Below are positions 1 through 9,462 of a stretch of 35,429 bases of DNA, piece by piece. The notes under the pieces are model-generated. The model worked only from the letters and a program-made list of their open reading frames with translations, did no database searches and was not told the DNA's origin. Position 1 is the stretch's first letter, and each line of letters begins with the position of its first letter. The stretch is from Aureobasidium sp. EXF-3400 (taxonomy: Eukaryota > Ascomycota > Dothideomycetes > Dothideales > Saccotheciaceae), in assembly GCA_024195585.1 (NCBI GenBank), contig SWBL01000439.1, positions 1 to 35,429 on the forward strand. The letters run 5' to 3'. A program made the position numbers and the translations under genes.

Positions 1-316
1 GTGGCGCTTCGCTGGAAATTCGAGGGAATCACCAGGAGACACTGCTCCAGCTTATAGAGTAATAAAATTTGATGAATTCGATGATTTTTGTCCGAGTCCC
101 CAACCAACACATGTGCTGTGAATACTTCATTTAGTCATAACCATAGGTGGACAGGGTCATGCCCCAGACAATCAAACAGCGGAGGAACAGAACTCCGCAC
201 CACCTTGATGTAATACTGCCCACATCGAATTACTTGTGTGACATTTGATTGTTCAAATATGATACATGAAAATACTCAGTCAGAGTGAATGCAAGCTTCC
301 ACGCGACACAAAATCA
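1..316. other. intergenic, no gene seen
   Basis: This stretch lies downstream of the reductase gene on the minus strand and runs to the window edge. I see no open frame with a credible ATG start or coding-like composition. It presumably holds the 3' untranslated region of that gene. Confidence 0.5.
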
Positions 317-1009
317 TCAAGGATCAACAATCTCAACTTGCAGCTCGTCACGCTGCTCATACAAATCCCAAGTCTTGTTTGCAATGTTCTCAGCATTGCA
401 CTCAGGATGGTCGTCAGCAACAACGCCTCCAACAACGACCATACCACAATATACACCCTCCTCTTTATACTTCTTGTGCATACTGTGCAGTAGATTGTGC
501 TGGCCAGCTTTGCACACTGATAGTGAGAAAACCTCTGGGATGGGTTCTTTGTAGATGGAACCGGATGTGCAGAGGAAAGCGGGCTTGTGCGAGTCCTTCA
601 CGGCCAACAGTTTTGGTATGCCCCACTGGACGACAGAGTAGCATCCAGTGACCTTGATTTTTATGTCCAACTCGAGCTCTTCCATAGGCCATTCGACCAG
701 AGTACTGGGACCGACTCGTGCGGCATTGAAGAGGACGACTTCGAGGGGCGTGTCGCCCAATGCCTTGTCGACCTGCGCTAGCGCCGAGGGGATCTCAGAC
801 GTCTTTGCGAGATCAATAGGTAAGGTCGAGACATTGGCGGACGGCGTCTTTTCGCGGATGAACTGAGCGTCCTTGTCGAGGCGTGAAGGGTCGCGTGAGA
901 GGAGGATGATGCGCTTGAAGCCATGTGTTGAGAAGGTGCGAGCGACGTGGCTGCCAATTCCGGGTCCGCTGCCCACCACTACCAGAGCGCCACGCGTATC
1001 ATTAGCCAT
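317..1009 (-). CDS. short-chain dehydrogenase/reductase-like protein
   Basis: A 230-residue single-exon protein of the SDR superfamily (NAD(P)-dependent oxidoreductases). The Rossmann nucleotide-binding motif GSGPGIG is at residues 13-19 and the NAA structural motif (NNAG equivalent) at 95-97. A catalytic-type Ser lies in CTSGS (148-151), and the active-site Lys is K167 in SVCKAG. The Tyr of the YxxxK pair is absent: position 163 is Leu. The protein resembles a fungal subgroup of SDR-like proteins with eroded active sites, so catalysis is uncertain and the substrate unknown. It starts at an ATG (1007-1009) and faces the next gene across about 400 bp, a probable bidirectional promoter. At 230 residues it is slightly short for a classical SDR (about 250). 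Confidence 0.85.
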   Translation of the reverse strand: MANDTRGALVVVGSGPGIGSHVARTFSTHGFKRIILLSRDPSRLDKDAQFIREKTPSANVSTLPIDLAKTSEIPSALAQVDKALGDTPLEVVLFNAARVGPSTLVEWPMEELELDIKIKVTGCYSVVQWGIPKLLAVKDSHKPAFLCTSGSIYKEPIPEVFSLSVCKAGQHNLLHSMHKKYKEEGVYCGMVVVGGVVADDHPECNAENIANKTWDLYEQRDELQVEIVDP

Positions 1010-1410
1010 CTTTTCTTTCTTTCTGGAGATGATTGTATGAGTGTCTGTAGAGGTGCTCCAGCTTACAGGTCAGCATGAAGATGCAGCTCAGACACGCGTC
1101 ATTTCAAATACGTCACCAGCATCGTGCCGCCCATCCGAGGAACTTTGGATCCTTTCTTACTTCCTTTCACAACCACGTTGTCGCTCTATAGGCTGGTATT
1201 TGCCTATGATCCTGCTGCTTGTAGCTGACCAACACAATATAGTGGCGTTCCTTATTGGTGTATCAAGTGTAAGAATAGAAAAAACAAGCCTCGACAAGCA
1301 TCGACAAGCATCTACAAGACTGCAGGCTAAGCTCCATTTGCTTTCTCTTCTTTCCTTCTATCTGCATCATCTCAAACCCTGTCCAAACATTCGCATATCT
1401 TGCAAAAATT
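1010..1410. promoter_or_regulatory. divergent promoter region with a 10-bp triple repeat
   Basis: This 400-bp gap separates two divergently transcribed genes. Positions 1291-1319 hold three head-to-tail copies of a 10-bp unit (tcgacaagca, tcgacaagca, tctacaaga), one helical turn apart. A pyrimidine-rich tract follows at about 1337-1370, typical of filamentous fungal core promoters, immediately upstream of the ATG at 1411. Confidence 0.5.
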
Positions 1411-1953
1411 ATGTCGCGAAATACGTCAGAATCCTTGCCGGTTTATGCCCAAGATGCCCCTCCTGAGCCCGAGCTACCAACAACTGACCCACCACAATAT
1501 TTACGTCGTACAGCTTCTCAAGAAGCCGCCAACCTCAAAGCCCTCAAAGCATGGGCAGAGAAACGAGACATGATGAACGGTGGCGGTTACATGGAAACTT
1601 TCCACATCGGCGGCCAGACCGTGACCAATGGCCATATCGTCAATCCAAACACATCGCATAAGACGACCACCAATCACGACTTTCCATCAGCAGCACAGGA
1701 GAAGGAGACGCTTGCTCAGCAACACGATCATGATGTCTCTGATCCAGAGGGCCCTAGCTCGTCCCAACAAGACAGTCGTCCTGGAGTTGGCAAACGTCTC
1801 TCCGGGTTCTTGAAGAGGATTAGTCCTGCTGAGAGAGCACAGCAGAAAGCTATGGCTATGAGTGCCGAAGAGGAAGCTGCTGATGCAGCAAAGTATCCCA
1901 TGTCTGAAGGTACTTATGGCTGGGAGAGCTATGATCCGGCGAAGAAGCGGTAG
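1411..1953 (+). CDS. hypothetical protein, hydrophilic, 180 aa
   Basis: A single-exon 180-residue protein with no signal peptide or membrane segment. The start ATG has an A at -3 (aaaaattATG), as expected for fungi. The N-terminal 30 residues are Pro/Glu-rich; residues about 35-55 form a charged helix-like segment (AANLKALKAWAEKRD). The middle is Gln/Ser/His-rich and probably disordered. A basic patch (GKRLSGFLKR) precedes an Ala/Glu helix, and the tail contains YGWESYDPAKKR. The conserved-looking ends with a disordered centre suggest a small fungus-specific protein. I do not recognise a family and assign no function. Codon choice is C-biased, like neighbouring genes, which supports it being real. 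Confidence 0.6.
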   Translation: MSRNTSESLPVYAQDAPPEPELPTTDPPQYLRRTASQEAANLKALKAWAEKRDMMNGGGYMETFHIGGQTVTNGHIVNPNTSHKTTTNHDFPSAAQEKETLAQQHDHDVSDPEGPSSSQQDSRPGVGKRLSGFLKRISPAERAQQKAMAMSAEEEAADAAKYPMSEGTYGWESYDPAKKR

Positions 1954-2355
1954 ATTCTGACCAGCCTCTTTCCTTTACGATTCTATGATTTGATGTGCTT
2001 TGATATTTGCTGTGGACTATAGCGGCCTCGATGCAGGAGTTTGAACAGACCATGCGTAATTCAGTTGAGTTTTGCTTTCTTCTTCCCAGCCACGACAAGT
2101 CGCCGAACTTGATATGATCACTTCTATAAGAAGTCTTAAAGGCCCAAGTTCTGCAACACGAATCCCTGCCTGTTTGTTGTCCTTTGATCTGGCCTTCCTC
2201 CCGGAGGCTATAGAGAAGTCAAGAAACTGCCCCGCAATCCTTCGGTGCAACGTCCGTCGCGAGTTCTACAATTCGAAGCACTTGGAGTGTTTCGTTCTCA
2301 TACTGACCAGAATCTTAGTCACGTTGACCCAGCAGGGAAACCTTGCAAATTCTGC
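1954..2355. other. intergenic, no gene seen
   Basis: About 400 bp between two genes on the same strand. The reading frame of the next gene stays open upstream to 2245 but contains no ATG before 2356, so this part is probably its 5' untranslated region or an upstream exon I cannot define. Confidence 0.45.
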
Positions 2356-3222
2356 ATGGCTAACAGCACGATACTGTCACATCTCGATCAGTGGCTTGAA
2401 CATGAAGGAGTTGAACGCTGGGGCGCTCTAGAGCAGCACAGTCAAGTGCTCAAGAAATTGATTCATAACCAGACCAGTCCACAAGACGCAGCAAAAGAAC
2501 TTGTCGATACCGCTTCATTGAGCCCTGATCCGTCAGACACAGCATACCGATTCTGGAACCTGCTATTCCACGCTGCTGCCTCTTTACCCACATACATCGA
2601 TCACTTAGTCCAACTCACCCTGGCCATTCGTAGAGTACCTCCAAGCTCCGAAAGTCCCAATACACTTTCCTACACTCTATGGTCACATTGGCAGGACACC
2701 CACAGCTATTACTATACCTGGAGAACTCTGAGAGCATCGTCGTCAACAGACAACTTGACAGGCGCACAGCGATGGATTAATTTCACAGCTTTCTCCGCTA
2801 GATTGGTACAACATGGTGATGAAATGGCGATGCTACAAATTGGCATCAACGGCTTCTTCGACATCAGGGATGCCCTGGAGACGACAGTTGGAACTCGTGC
2901 AATGAATCTTCCTACGAATACCAACGTCACGCCCGAACAATCACTGGAGAACGATGCTGTAGCTGCAGCTCAATGGGTTATACACGCGGGCTCCAAGCTT
3001 TTGTACCTCCAGTACGACTTCTTTGGAAATGCATGGACCAAGGGCTTGAGCAAGAAGACGGATTTTTGGGATGGCGAGCCAGGCTTTTCGCAAGCGAGGT
3101 GGAAGTTCTGGGCAGATCGATTTGACGAAAGGACGACAGAAGACCTGAGCAGTGAGGAGACGATTGAGGCGGCCAGAGACGCTGCTTCTTTGATCCGCAC
3201 ACACTTTGGGATGAGCCTTTGA
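2356..3222 (+). CDS. DUF3632-like fungal protein, 288 aa
   Basis: A cytosolic-looking, mostly helical protein of 288 residues starting at the first in-frame ATG (MANSTILSHL). The frame is open 37 codons further upstream but only from a GTG, which is not a eukaryotic start. The helical, Trp-rich pattern resembles fungal proteins annotated DUF3632, which have no known biochemical role. It has helices rich in Leu/Trp around LWSHWQDTH and RWINFTAFSARLVQHG, then a C-terminal segment with ARWKFWADRFDE and a final short helix. The family call rests on pattern memory rather than a search. An alternative is an unrelated lineage-specific protein. No signal peptide or transmembrane segments are visible. 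Confidence 0.65.
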   Translation: MANSTILSHLDQWLEHEGVERWGALEQHSQVLKKLIHNQTSPQDAAKELVDTASLSPDPSDTAYRFWNLLFHAAASLPTYIDHLVQLTLAIRRVPPSSESPNTLSYTLWSHWQDTHSYYYTWRTLRASSSTDNLTGAQRWINFTAFSARLVQHGDEMAMLQIGINGFFDIRDALETTVGTRAMNLPTNTNVTPEQSLENDAVAAAQWVIHAGSKLLYLQYDFFGNAWTKGLSKKTDFWDGEPGFSQARWKFWADRFDERTTEDLSSEETIEAARDAASLIRTHFGMSL

Positions 3223-4327
3223 GTCATGGGTACTTATGAGGGATCTCCTGTCTTCAGGTGATATAGAGACTCTGCCTCCGCTATTGGCGGAGTCTGACCC
3301 TTTTGGGACTTTCCCGTCTCCACAGCCGTTTTTCGTACCATATCTCTTCTGACGGGTCCGGTTCTGGGGTTGCCTGGCTGATTGCGAGTTTGCGACTGCC
3401 TTTTCCGGAGTTGGTAGCCCTAATATCAACTGACAGAGTTTGCTGTTGGCGAGTTGCGGATCTGTGAGACGTTCGTGGCATGTTGTAGAGTTTTCCTCTG
3501 CGGGGAAGAATGCCGTGTGGTTGTTTGGGGAGAACACGAACGAGGCCAAAGCTCCGAGCTGCAGATCTTCCATCCTGGGCAAGTCTGTCGCGCCGACTTC
3601 CCCTTCCCTTCTCTTTCTACACTTCTGTTGCACTACTCTAGTCACCGTCTTCGACACGCTCCAAAACTCAAGGGACTTCCTCTGCCAACTCATCACCACG
3701 AGCATAGCAGAAATTGTAGATACATGTCGCACGGAAATTCCTAGCGCCATCGTCAACGTCGAGGAGACGTGTCGCAAGAGGCGCACGCCGCGCGCGCCGG
3801 CCACCGCCAAAAAGCGTAAATGGTGATAAAGCTTCGACAAGCTACATATTCCCGGGCAACGAGACGAAAGCTTGAAGAACCACGGCTCGATGTCGAAGGA
3901 TTTTGAACGCTATCATACACACGATGTGCAGGATGCCAGGATCTTGGAAGCAGTCTATAAGCTTTGATCGCCACTGTCAAAATCGTTCAGAACTACGAAG
4001 GATTCACACTTCCCGAATCTCTGGAATTTCTACGTCCGTCGCACAGGATCGCCGTAAGAAACCAGCAAAGATGTATGAGGCACGCGATCAAAGATCCACC
4101 ACGCTCCTAACAAGCCTCGCAACGCCAAGTTACTGTTCATGGCGGGTAGCGTACCCGTTCTCTGCATGGCAGCTACGGCTTCTCCGAACGAATCGCAAGT
4201 TTCTCGTAAGCTCTTCCGATCCGAGGTAGATTTCATGCCGAATTAGACTCTCTTCGGCCGAAGATAGGACCGATAGGTATATGTGCCTTACCGACTATTG
4301 ATGAATGTAACCCGCCACTCAAACCAT

Positions 4328-4413
4328 GTGGGGTCGATATAGGTAAGCCAAAGCTCGAATAGGGTTGCATTGGAAGTTGAGAAAGTCATGCGACTTGGGG
4401 ATGTCCCGTGGGG
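4328..4413 (+). promoter_or_regulatory. two SYGGGG (CreA/Mig1-type) sites
   Basis: GTGGGG occurs at 4328-4333 and 4408-4413, 219 and 139 bp before the transporter ATG. Both match the SYGGRG core bound by the carbon-catabolite repressor CreA of filamentous fungi. The motif is short, so function is inferred from the sugar/polyol transporter downstream and from similar sites at the oxidase gene. Confidence 0.4.
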
Positions 4414-4477
4414 CCCCATGGGAACTCTGAAAGTCTTTTGACACTGATTTCGCGGAGTATGCAAGGAGACCGCGTGG

Positions 4478-4484
4478 TATAAAG
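4478..4484 (+). promoter_or_regulatory. TATA box of the MFS transporter
   Basis: TATAAAG lies 69 bp upstream of the ATG at 4547, a usual distance once a short leader is allowed for. It is the clearest TATA element in the window and suggests a regulated, inducible promoter. Confidence 0.55.
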
Positions 4485-4546
4485 GGTATGTCCTCCCCTG
4501 CTCGCCGATCAGACAGACCATTACCGCTTCGTACTTAATCGCCATC

Positions 4547-6542
4547 ATGGCTCACAACGAGGATATCAGTTCCAATCCCACCCACGATCGCTTCAATGTC
4601 GCCGAAGAGAAGCGTCAAGCTAGAATCGCAGAGTTGAAAGACAATGTCACTGGAGAGTATGTTGAGACTTCTTCGCTTGCACTGCATTATCACTGACCTC
4701 TCCAAGAATTCGCAACCCGCTCGTTGGTGTGCCTCGCGACACTTTGATGCGTTCTGCAGAGAAGTTTGCTGCCGACAATGACCTCAACGACATTCTGCCC
4801 CTCCTCAAAAAAGGTGCTCTGGCGGCTCAGAACCCTGCTGAGGTTGCCACCATGGACGACTTCACTGCTGAAGAAAAGGAGATTTTCCAAGAGGAACTTA
4901 CTCACAAGTGGCGCCAACCCAAGATTCTCTATGTGACCATTATTTTGAACTCCGTTGCTGGTAAGCATGGAATATTGCTGATATTCGATCGGTTACTGAC
5001 TCCGTGACAGCTGCTATCCAAGGTTGGGATCAAACCGGTTCCAACGGAGCAAACTTGTCTTTCCCTCAAGCATTTGGCATTCCCGAGAGTGGTGCCGTTT
5101 GCGAGGCTGCCGGCAATTGCTCATCTAATCAGTGGCTTGTCGGCTTCATCAACTCTTGCCCCTACCTTGCCATCTTCCTCTTCGCTGGTTGGATCTCTGA
5201 CCCTCTCAACCACTGGCTTGGCCGTCGCGGTGTTATCTTCATTGCTGCTATCTTTTCTCTTCTCGCTCCAATCGGTATGGCAGTCACACAAAACTGGCAA
5301 CAACTCGTCGTCACTCGTATCCTTCTTGGCATCGGCATGGGCTTGAAGGAAGTCACTGTCCCTGTCTTTTCCGCTGAGGTTGCTCCTACCAAGATCAGAG
5401 GTGGCTTGGTAATGTCGTGGCAGATTTGGACTGCTTTCGGCATCCTTCTCGGTACATCCGCCAACCTTGCTGTCAAGGACGTCGGCGATATTGCGTGGCG
5501 TCTTCAGCTCGGATCAGCGTTCATCCCTGCTGTTCCTCTTGTTCTCGGTATCTGGTTCTGCCCTGAATCTCCCAGATGGTTGATGTCCAAGAAAAAGTAT
5601 GGCAAGGCTTACCAATCGCTTCTCCGTTTCCGTGGCAAGCCCATTCTCGCTGCAAGAGAGTTGATCTACATCTACGCACAGATGGAACAGGAAGTCATGC
5701 TTGTCGAACAGTCTGGTCTTCCTGTCAATGCAGGATTCTTCACTCGCTTCATCGAGTTGTTCACCATTCCCCGCCTGCGCCGTGCCGTACAAGCTTCCGG
5801 TATTGTCATGATTGGTCAACAAATGTGTGGTATCAACATCATCGCTTTCTACTCTTCGACCATTTTCCAACAAGCAGGTGCCACTGTCACTGGCGCTCTT
5901 CTCGCATCATGGGGCTTCGGTATCATCAACTTCATCTTTGCGTGGCCAGCTGTCTGGACAATTGACACATATGGCCGTCGTGCACTTCTATTGTTCACCT
6001 TCCCCAATATGTGCTGGACTTTGCTGGCAGCCGGCCTCTGCTTCCTGATTCCTGAAAGCTCCGCGGCTCATCTTGGTCTGGTCGCGCTCTTCATCTACCT
6101 GTTCGACGCTTTCTACTCTCCTGGTGAGGGGCCTGTTCCATTCACCTATAGTGCCGAGGTCTTCCCTCTGTCCCATCGTGAGGTCGGCATGTCTTGGGCT
6201 GTCGCTACGAACAACTTCTGGGCTACTGTCGTCTCTCTTACCTTCCCTCGTCAACTTCGCGCATTCGGTACGACTGGCGCGTTTGGTTTCTACGCTGCAA
6301 TGAACGCACTCGCCTGCGCCATGATCTTCCTCTGGCTTCCCGAGACTAAGCAGCGCTCTCTTGAAGAATTGGACTACGTCTTTGCTGTTCCTACTCGCAC
6401 TCACATGAGCTATCAGTTGTTCACGGTCTTGCCATACTGGTTCAAGACTACTGTTCTGCGCAAGAAGGGTCTGCCTGAGCCCAAGCTCTATCACTTCCAC
6501 AGCAACTCCACCACACTCGAGATGGAGAACATGAAGGCCTGA
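4547..6542 (+). CDS. MFS sugar/polyol transporter
   Basis: Plasma-membrane transporter of the major facilitator superfamily, sugar porter family, most like fungal myo-inositol/polyol-type permeases. I model exons 4547-4656, 4707-4960 and 5011-6542; both introns are 50 nt (GTATGT..AAG, GTAAGC..CAG), giving 631 aa. A soluble N-terminus of about 120 residues precedes the first helix ([15 protein letters not shown]). The loop after TM2 has GRRG. After TM6 comes PESPRW, the sugar porter signature. Later motifs are GQQMCGIN in TM7, [15 protein letters not shown] in TM10 and [15 protein letters not shown] after TM12. The substrate is unproven. The gene lies 537 bp upstream of the alcohol oxidase on the same strand, so uptake of the oxidase substrate or a precursor is a reasonable guess. 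Confidence 0.92.
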
Positions 6543-7079
6543 TGAACTTCTCAGAGTCAACTGGACATGGAAGCCTGCTTTCGAATACTTACATGATTCT
6601 ATATCCAAGAATAATTTCACTCCAGACGTTGATCATCTTCATCTTACAGTATTGGCTGATGTGTGACCTAAGAAGGTTCATTGAATGGAAGGTAAGGGTC
6701 ACGAGTTGTCTCTTGAGTCGCTAAGTATCTTGCGGGAGGCCTGCCTGGCTGCACGCTCATGTGATGCGCCGAGAAAATTTGCTGCAGGGGAGATGCACTT
6801 CCCCTCCTGCTCCGTCGCACCGAGTGCGTATCTCAGCTCAAACCCTGTGATCGACGAAAAGGAACTGTGCCCGCACCCTTGAGGGATCATACTAGTCCTT
6901 ATACAGCCACCGCCTCGGTTACCCCGCACTGTCTATACAGGGACTGTGCGAAAGGCGGGGTGAAGCGGAGTAGGTTCCTGCATGATACAAGTAAACGTGC
7001 TGCTGCAGTGCAACTCGAGTCTATTCGGATAAACCTCACAACATAATTTAGAAATCATCCTCGAGACTTGAACAATACC
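6543..7079 (+). promoter_or_regulatory. alcohol oxidase promoter with inverted GCGGGG pair
   Basis: This 537-bp gap holds the 3' end of the transporter transcript and the oxidase promoter. ACCCCGC at 6921-6927 and GCGGGGT at 6955-6961 form a perfect 7-bp inverted repeat separated by 27 bp. Each arm contains the CreA/Mig1-type SYGGGG core, about 120-160 bp before the ATG at 7080. No clear TATA box is visible. Confidence 0.5.
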
Positions 7080-9174
7080 ATGACCACTCACGTCGAAGGC
7101 CGCGAGTACGATGTTATCTTCGCTGGGTATGCATCGTGGTACTGGCGATGAGAGTACTGCAACATGCTAATTCATTGCAGTGGTGGTACTGCAGCTTGTG
7201 TTGCCGCTGGTCGTCTTGCAAGAGCAGACCCGAGCCTTTCGATCCTCCTCGTAGAGGGAGGCAAGAACAACTACAATGACCCGACAGTCACAAACCCCGC
7301 CATGTATCTATCACATCTTGTTCCGGGATCCCAGACAGCACTTTTCTACGAAGCGAACTCTGAGGAGGCTCTTAACGGCCGTAAGGCGATTGTTCCATGT
7401 GGTGGCATTCTCGGCGGTGGAAGCTCGATCAACTTCATGATGTACACCCGTGCTCAGGGTGCAGACTTTGATGACTGGGACACCAAGGGATGGACCGCCA
7501 AGGACCTCCTACCTTTGATGAAGAGGGTATGGCGCCTGTTTGATACTACTCTCAGAGTCCAATGACTGACTTTGCTTAGCTCGAAACCTATCATCTTACT
7601 GACCCAGACATCGATCAATCTTTGCATGGACACGACGGCCCAGTCCACATTTCCTACGGCACATATTTCCAAGAAGAGGCAGCCGAAGACTTGTTCAAGG
7701 GAGCCATTGCCACCGGACACGAGATCCACGCAGACGTACAAGATCTGCACAAAGATATCAGAGGACTGAAAGGTGTTGGTGTATTCTCCGTGAGTTTCAT
7801 ATCCAAGGTCCACCATTCAATAGAATTGCTCGCTGATAATGTCAATAGAAATGGGCCAAATACATATCTCCCGATGGCAAGCGTCAGGACGCCGCGCATA
7901 CTTATATCCACCCGCTGCTGCAGTCAGGCGAATATCCCAACCTGCATCTCTTGGTAGACAGCAAAGTCACTCGTGTATTGTTTGACGACGACAAGCGAGC
8001 CACTGGTGTTGAGTACCTTATCAAACCCGCCTCACAACCATTGACTGGTGTCAATGCTACATCAACACCTTCGAAGGTCATGGCAAAAAAGATGGTAGTG
8101 GTATCCGCTGGTGCACTCGGCACACCATCCATCCTCGAGCGCTCTGGAGTCGGAAGCAAAGATGTGCTTTCTAAGTTGGACATCCCTGTCGTCAGCGACA
8201 TTCCCGACGTCGGCGAAAACTACCAGGATCACCATCTCGTGCTATATCCTTACAAGACTTCATTGAAACCCGAACAGACCCTTGACGGCCTCCTCAGCGG
8301 CCGTAAAGATTTTGGCGAGGCAATGCAGAACAACGACCCCATTCTCGGATGGAATGGCATAGATGCTGCGTCCAAGATCAGACCGACGAACGAAGAGATC
8401 GAAGCCATGGGTCCGCAGTTCAAGGAACATTGGGATCGAGACTTCAGAGATCGTCCTAGTCGTCCTGTAATGTTGACGGGTGTGGTTCAAGCCTTCCTCG
8501 GCGACCCGAAGGTACTTCCCCAACGCGAGGACGGTGTCCCACAACAATACTGTACCATGGGCGCATACACTGCGTATCCCTACTCCAGAGGCGACATCCA
8601 CATCGTGTCCAAGGACGTCGGTACGCCCGCAAGCTTCAACACTGGGTTCTTCAGAGCAGAAGCAGACGTTCAAAAGCAGATCTGGGCTTACAAGAAGCAA
8701 CGAGAGATCTACCGCAGAACAGACGCTTATGCTGGCGAGTTGGCAATGGGTCATCCCGTTTTCCCTAAAGGCAGCAAGGCAGCATTGATCGATGGCCCTG
8801 CGGCAAAGTTCTCGTCACAAGAAGATCGTAACAATCTTCCCGAGATTCAGTACTCGGCTGAAGATGACAAGGCTATTGAGAAGCACGTCAGAGATAACGT
8901 CAACACGACCTGGCACTCTTTGGGTACCTGTCGTATGGCTCCTCGCGAGAAGGGAGGTGTCGTCGATGCTGACTTGAACGTCTATGGTGTCAAGGGCTTG
9001 AAGCTATGTGATCTGTCAATCTGTCCTGGTAATGTGGGTGCAAACACTAACAATACAGCTCTACTTGTTGGCGAAAAGGCTGCGGACATCTTCGCGAGAG
9101 ACCTTGGTTTAGGATCCATGGGTGTGCCAGTTGAGCGGGTTGATTCTGCCATGCAGGGATTGAAGGTCAAGTAG
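7080..9174 (+). CDS. alcohol oxidase, GMC oxidoreductase family
   Basis: FAD-dependent oxidase of the glucose-methanol-choline family, closest in pattern to fungal alcohol (methanol) oxidases that turn short primary alcohols into aldehydes with release of H2O2. Exons are 7080-7126, 7181-7526, 7580-7789 and 7849-9174, giving 642 aa; the introns (54, 53 and 59 nt) are all GT-AG. The N-terminal Rossmann motif is AGGGTAACVAAGRLA (residues 15-29), with Ala for the last Gly of GxGxxG. GGGSSINFMMYTRA is the FAD-attachment loop typical of alcohol oxidases. The catalytic His is H557 in TWHSLGTC, and the partner Asn lies in NVGANTNNTALL. The C-terminus, GLKVK, is not a consensus PTS1, so peroxisomal targeting is not evident. 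It follows the MFS transporter on the same strand. Confidence 0.94.
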
Positions 9175-9462
9175 TACCTGTGTTATCTTAATGTTTCTCC
9201 ATATAATGATACGCAGGTATACACGTAACCCAAACCCTCAACCCGGTCTGTCAGAATGCTGCTTAAGACGCCTAGTAATATCAGTGATGCAATACTTCAC
9301 GGCAGTCTGTCGAAGTGGCAGATGTTGAAAAGAATTTTGCAGAGAGCGCGAAATCGCGAGGCCAGATCTCAGAACTGTTGTGGGTATTTGACCATGGCAA
9401 AGCGACACGGAATCATGCCACCAGAAAGTCGTATCGTATCTTGAACCGCGAGTAGATCCAGA

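Larger units (their letters stand above)
3223..4546. other. 1.3-kb intergenic region, no convincing gene
   Basis: Several overlapping open frames occur on both strands (for example plus 3440-3826 and minus 3228-3840), but none has family motifs, a good start context or a coding-like codon pattern. I treat them as chance frames. The right-hand 250 bp contain the promoter of the transporter gene. Confidence 0.45.

Noticed and set aside
1041..1466. 141-codon plus-strand frame overlapping the 180-aa gene
   Set aside because: It runs through the divergent promoter and pyrimidine tract, then overlaps a better-supported gene in another frame.
3440..3826. 128-codon plus-strand frame ending in a basic Lys/Arg tail
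   Set aside because: It has no homologous features, poor codon bias and competing frames on both strands.
2941..3840. 299-codon minus-strand open frame
   Set aside because: It overlaps the DUF3632-like gene antisense for 280 bp, lacks motifs and has an unconvincing start; chance openness is likely.
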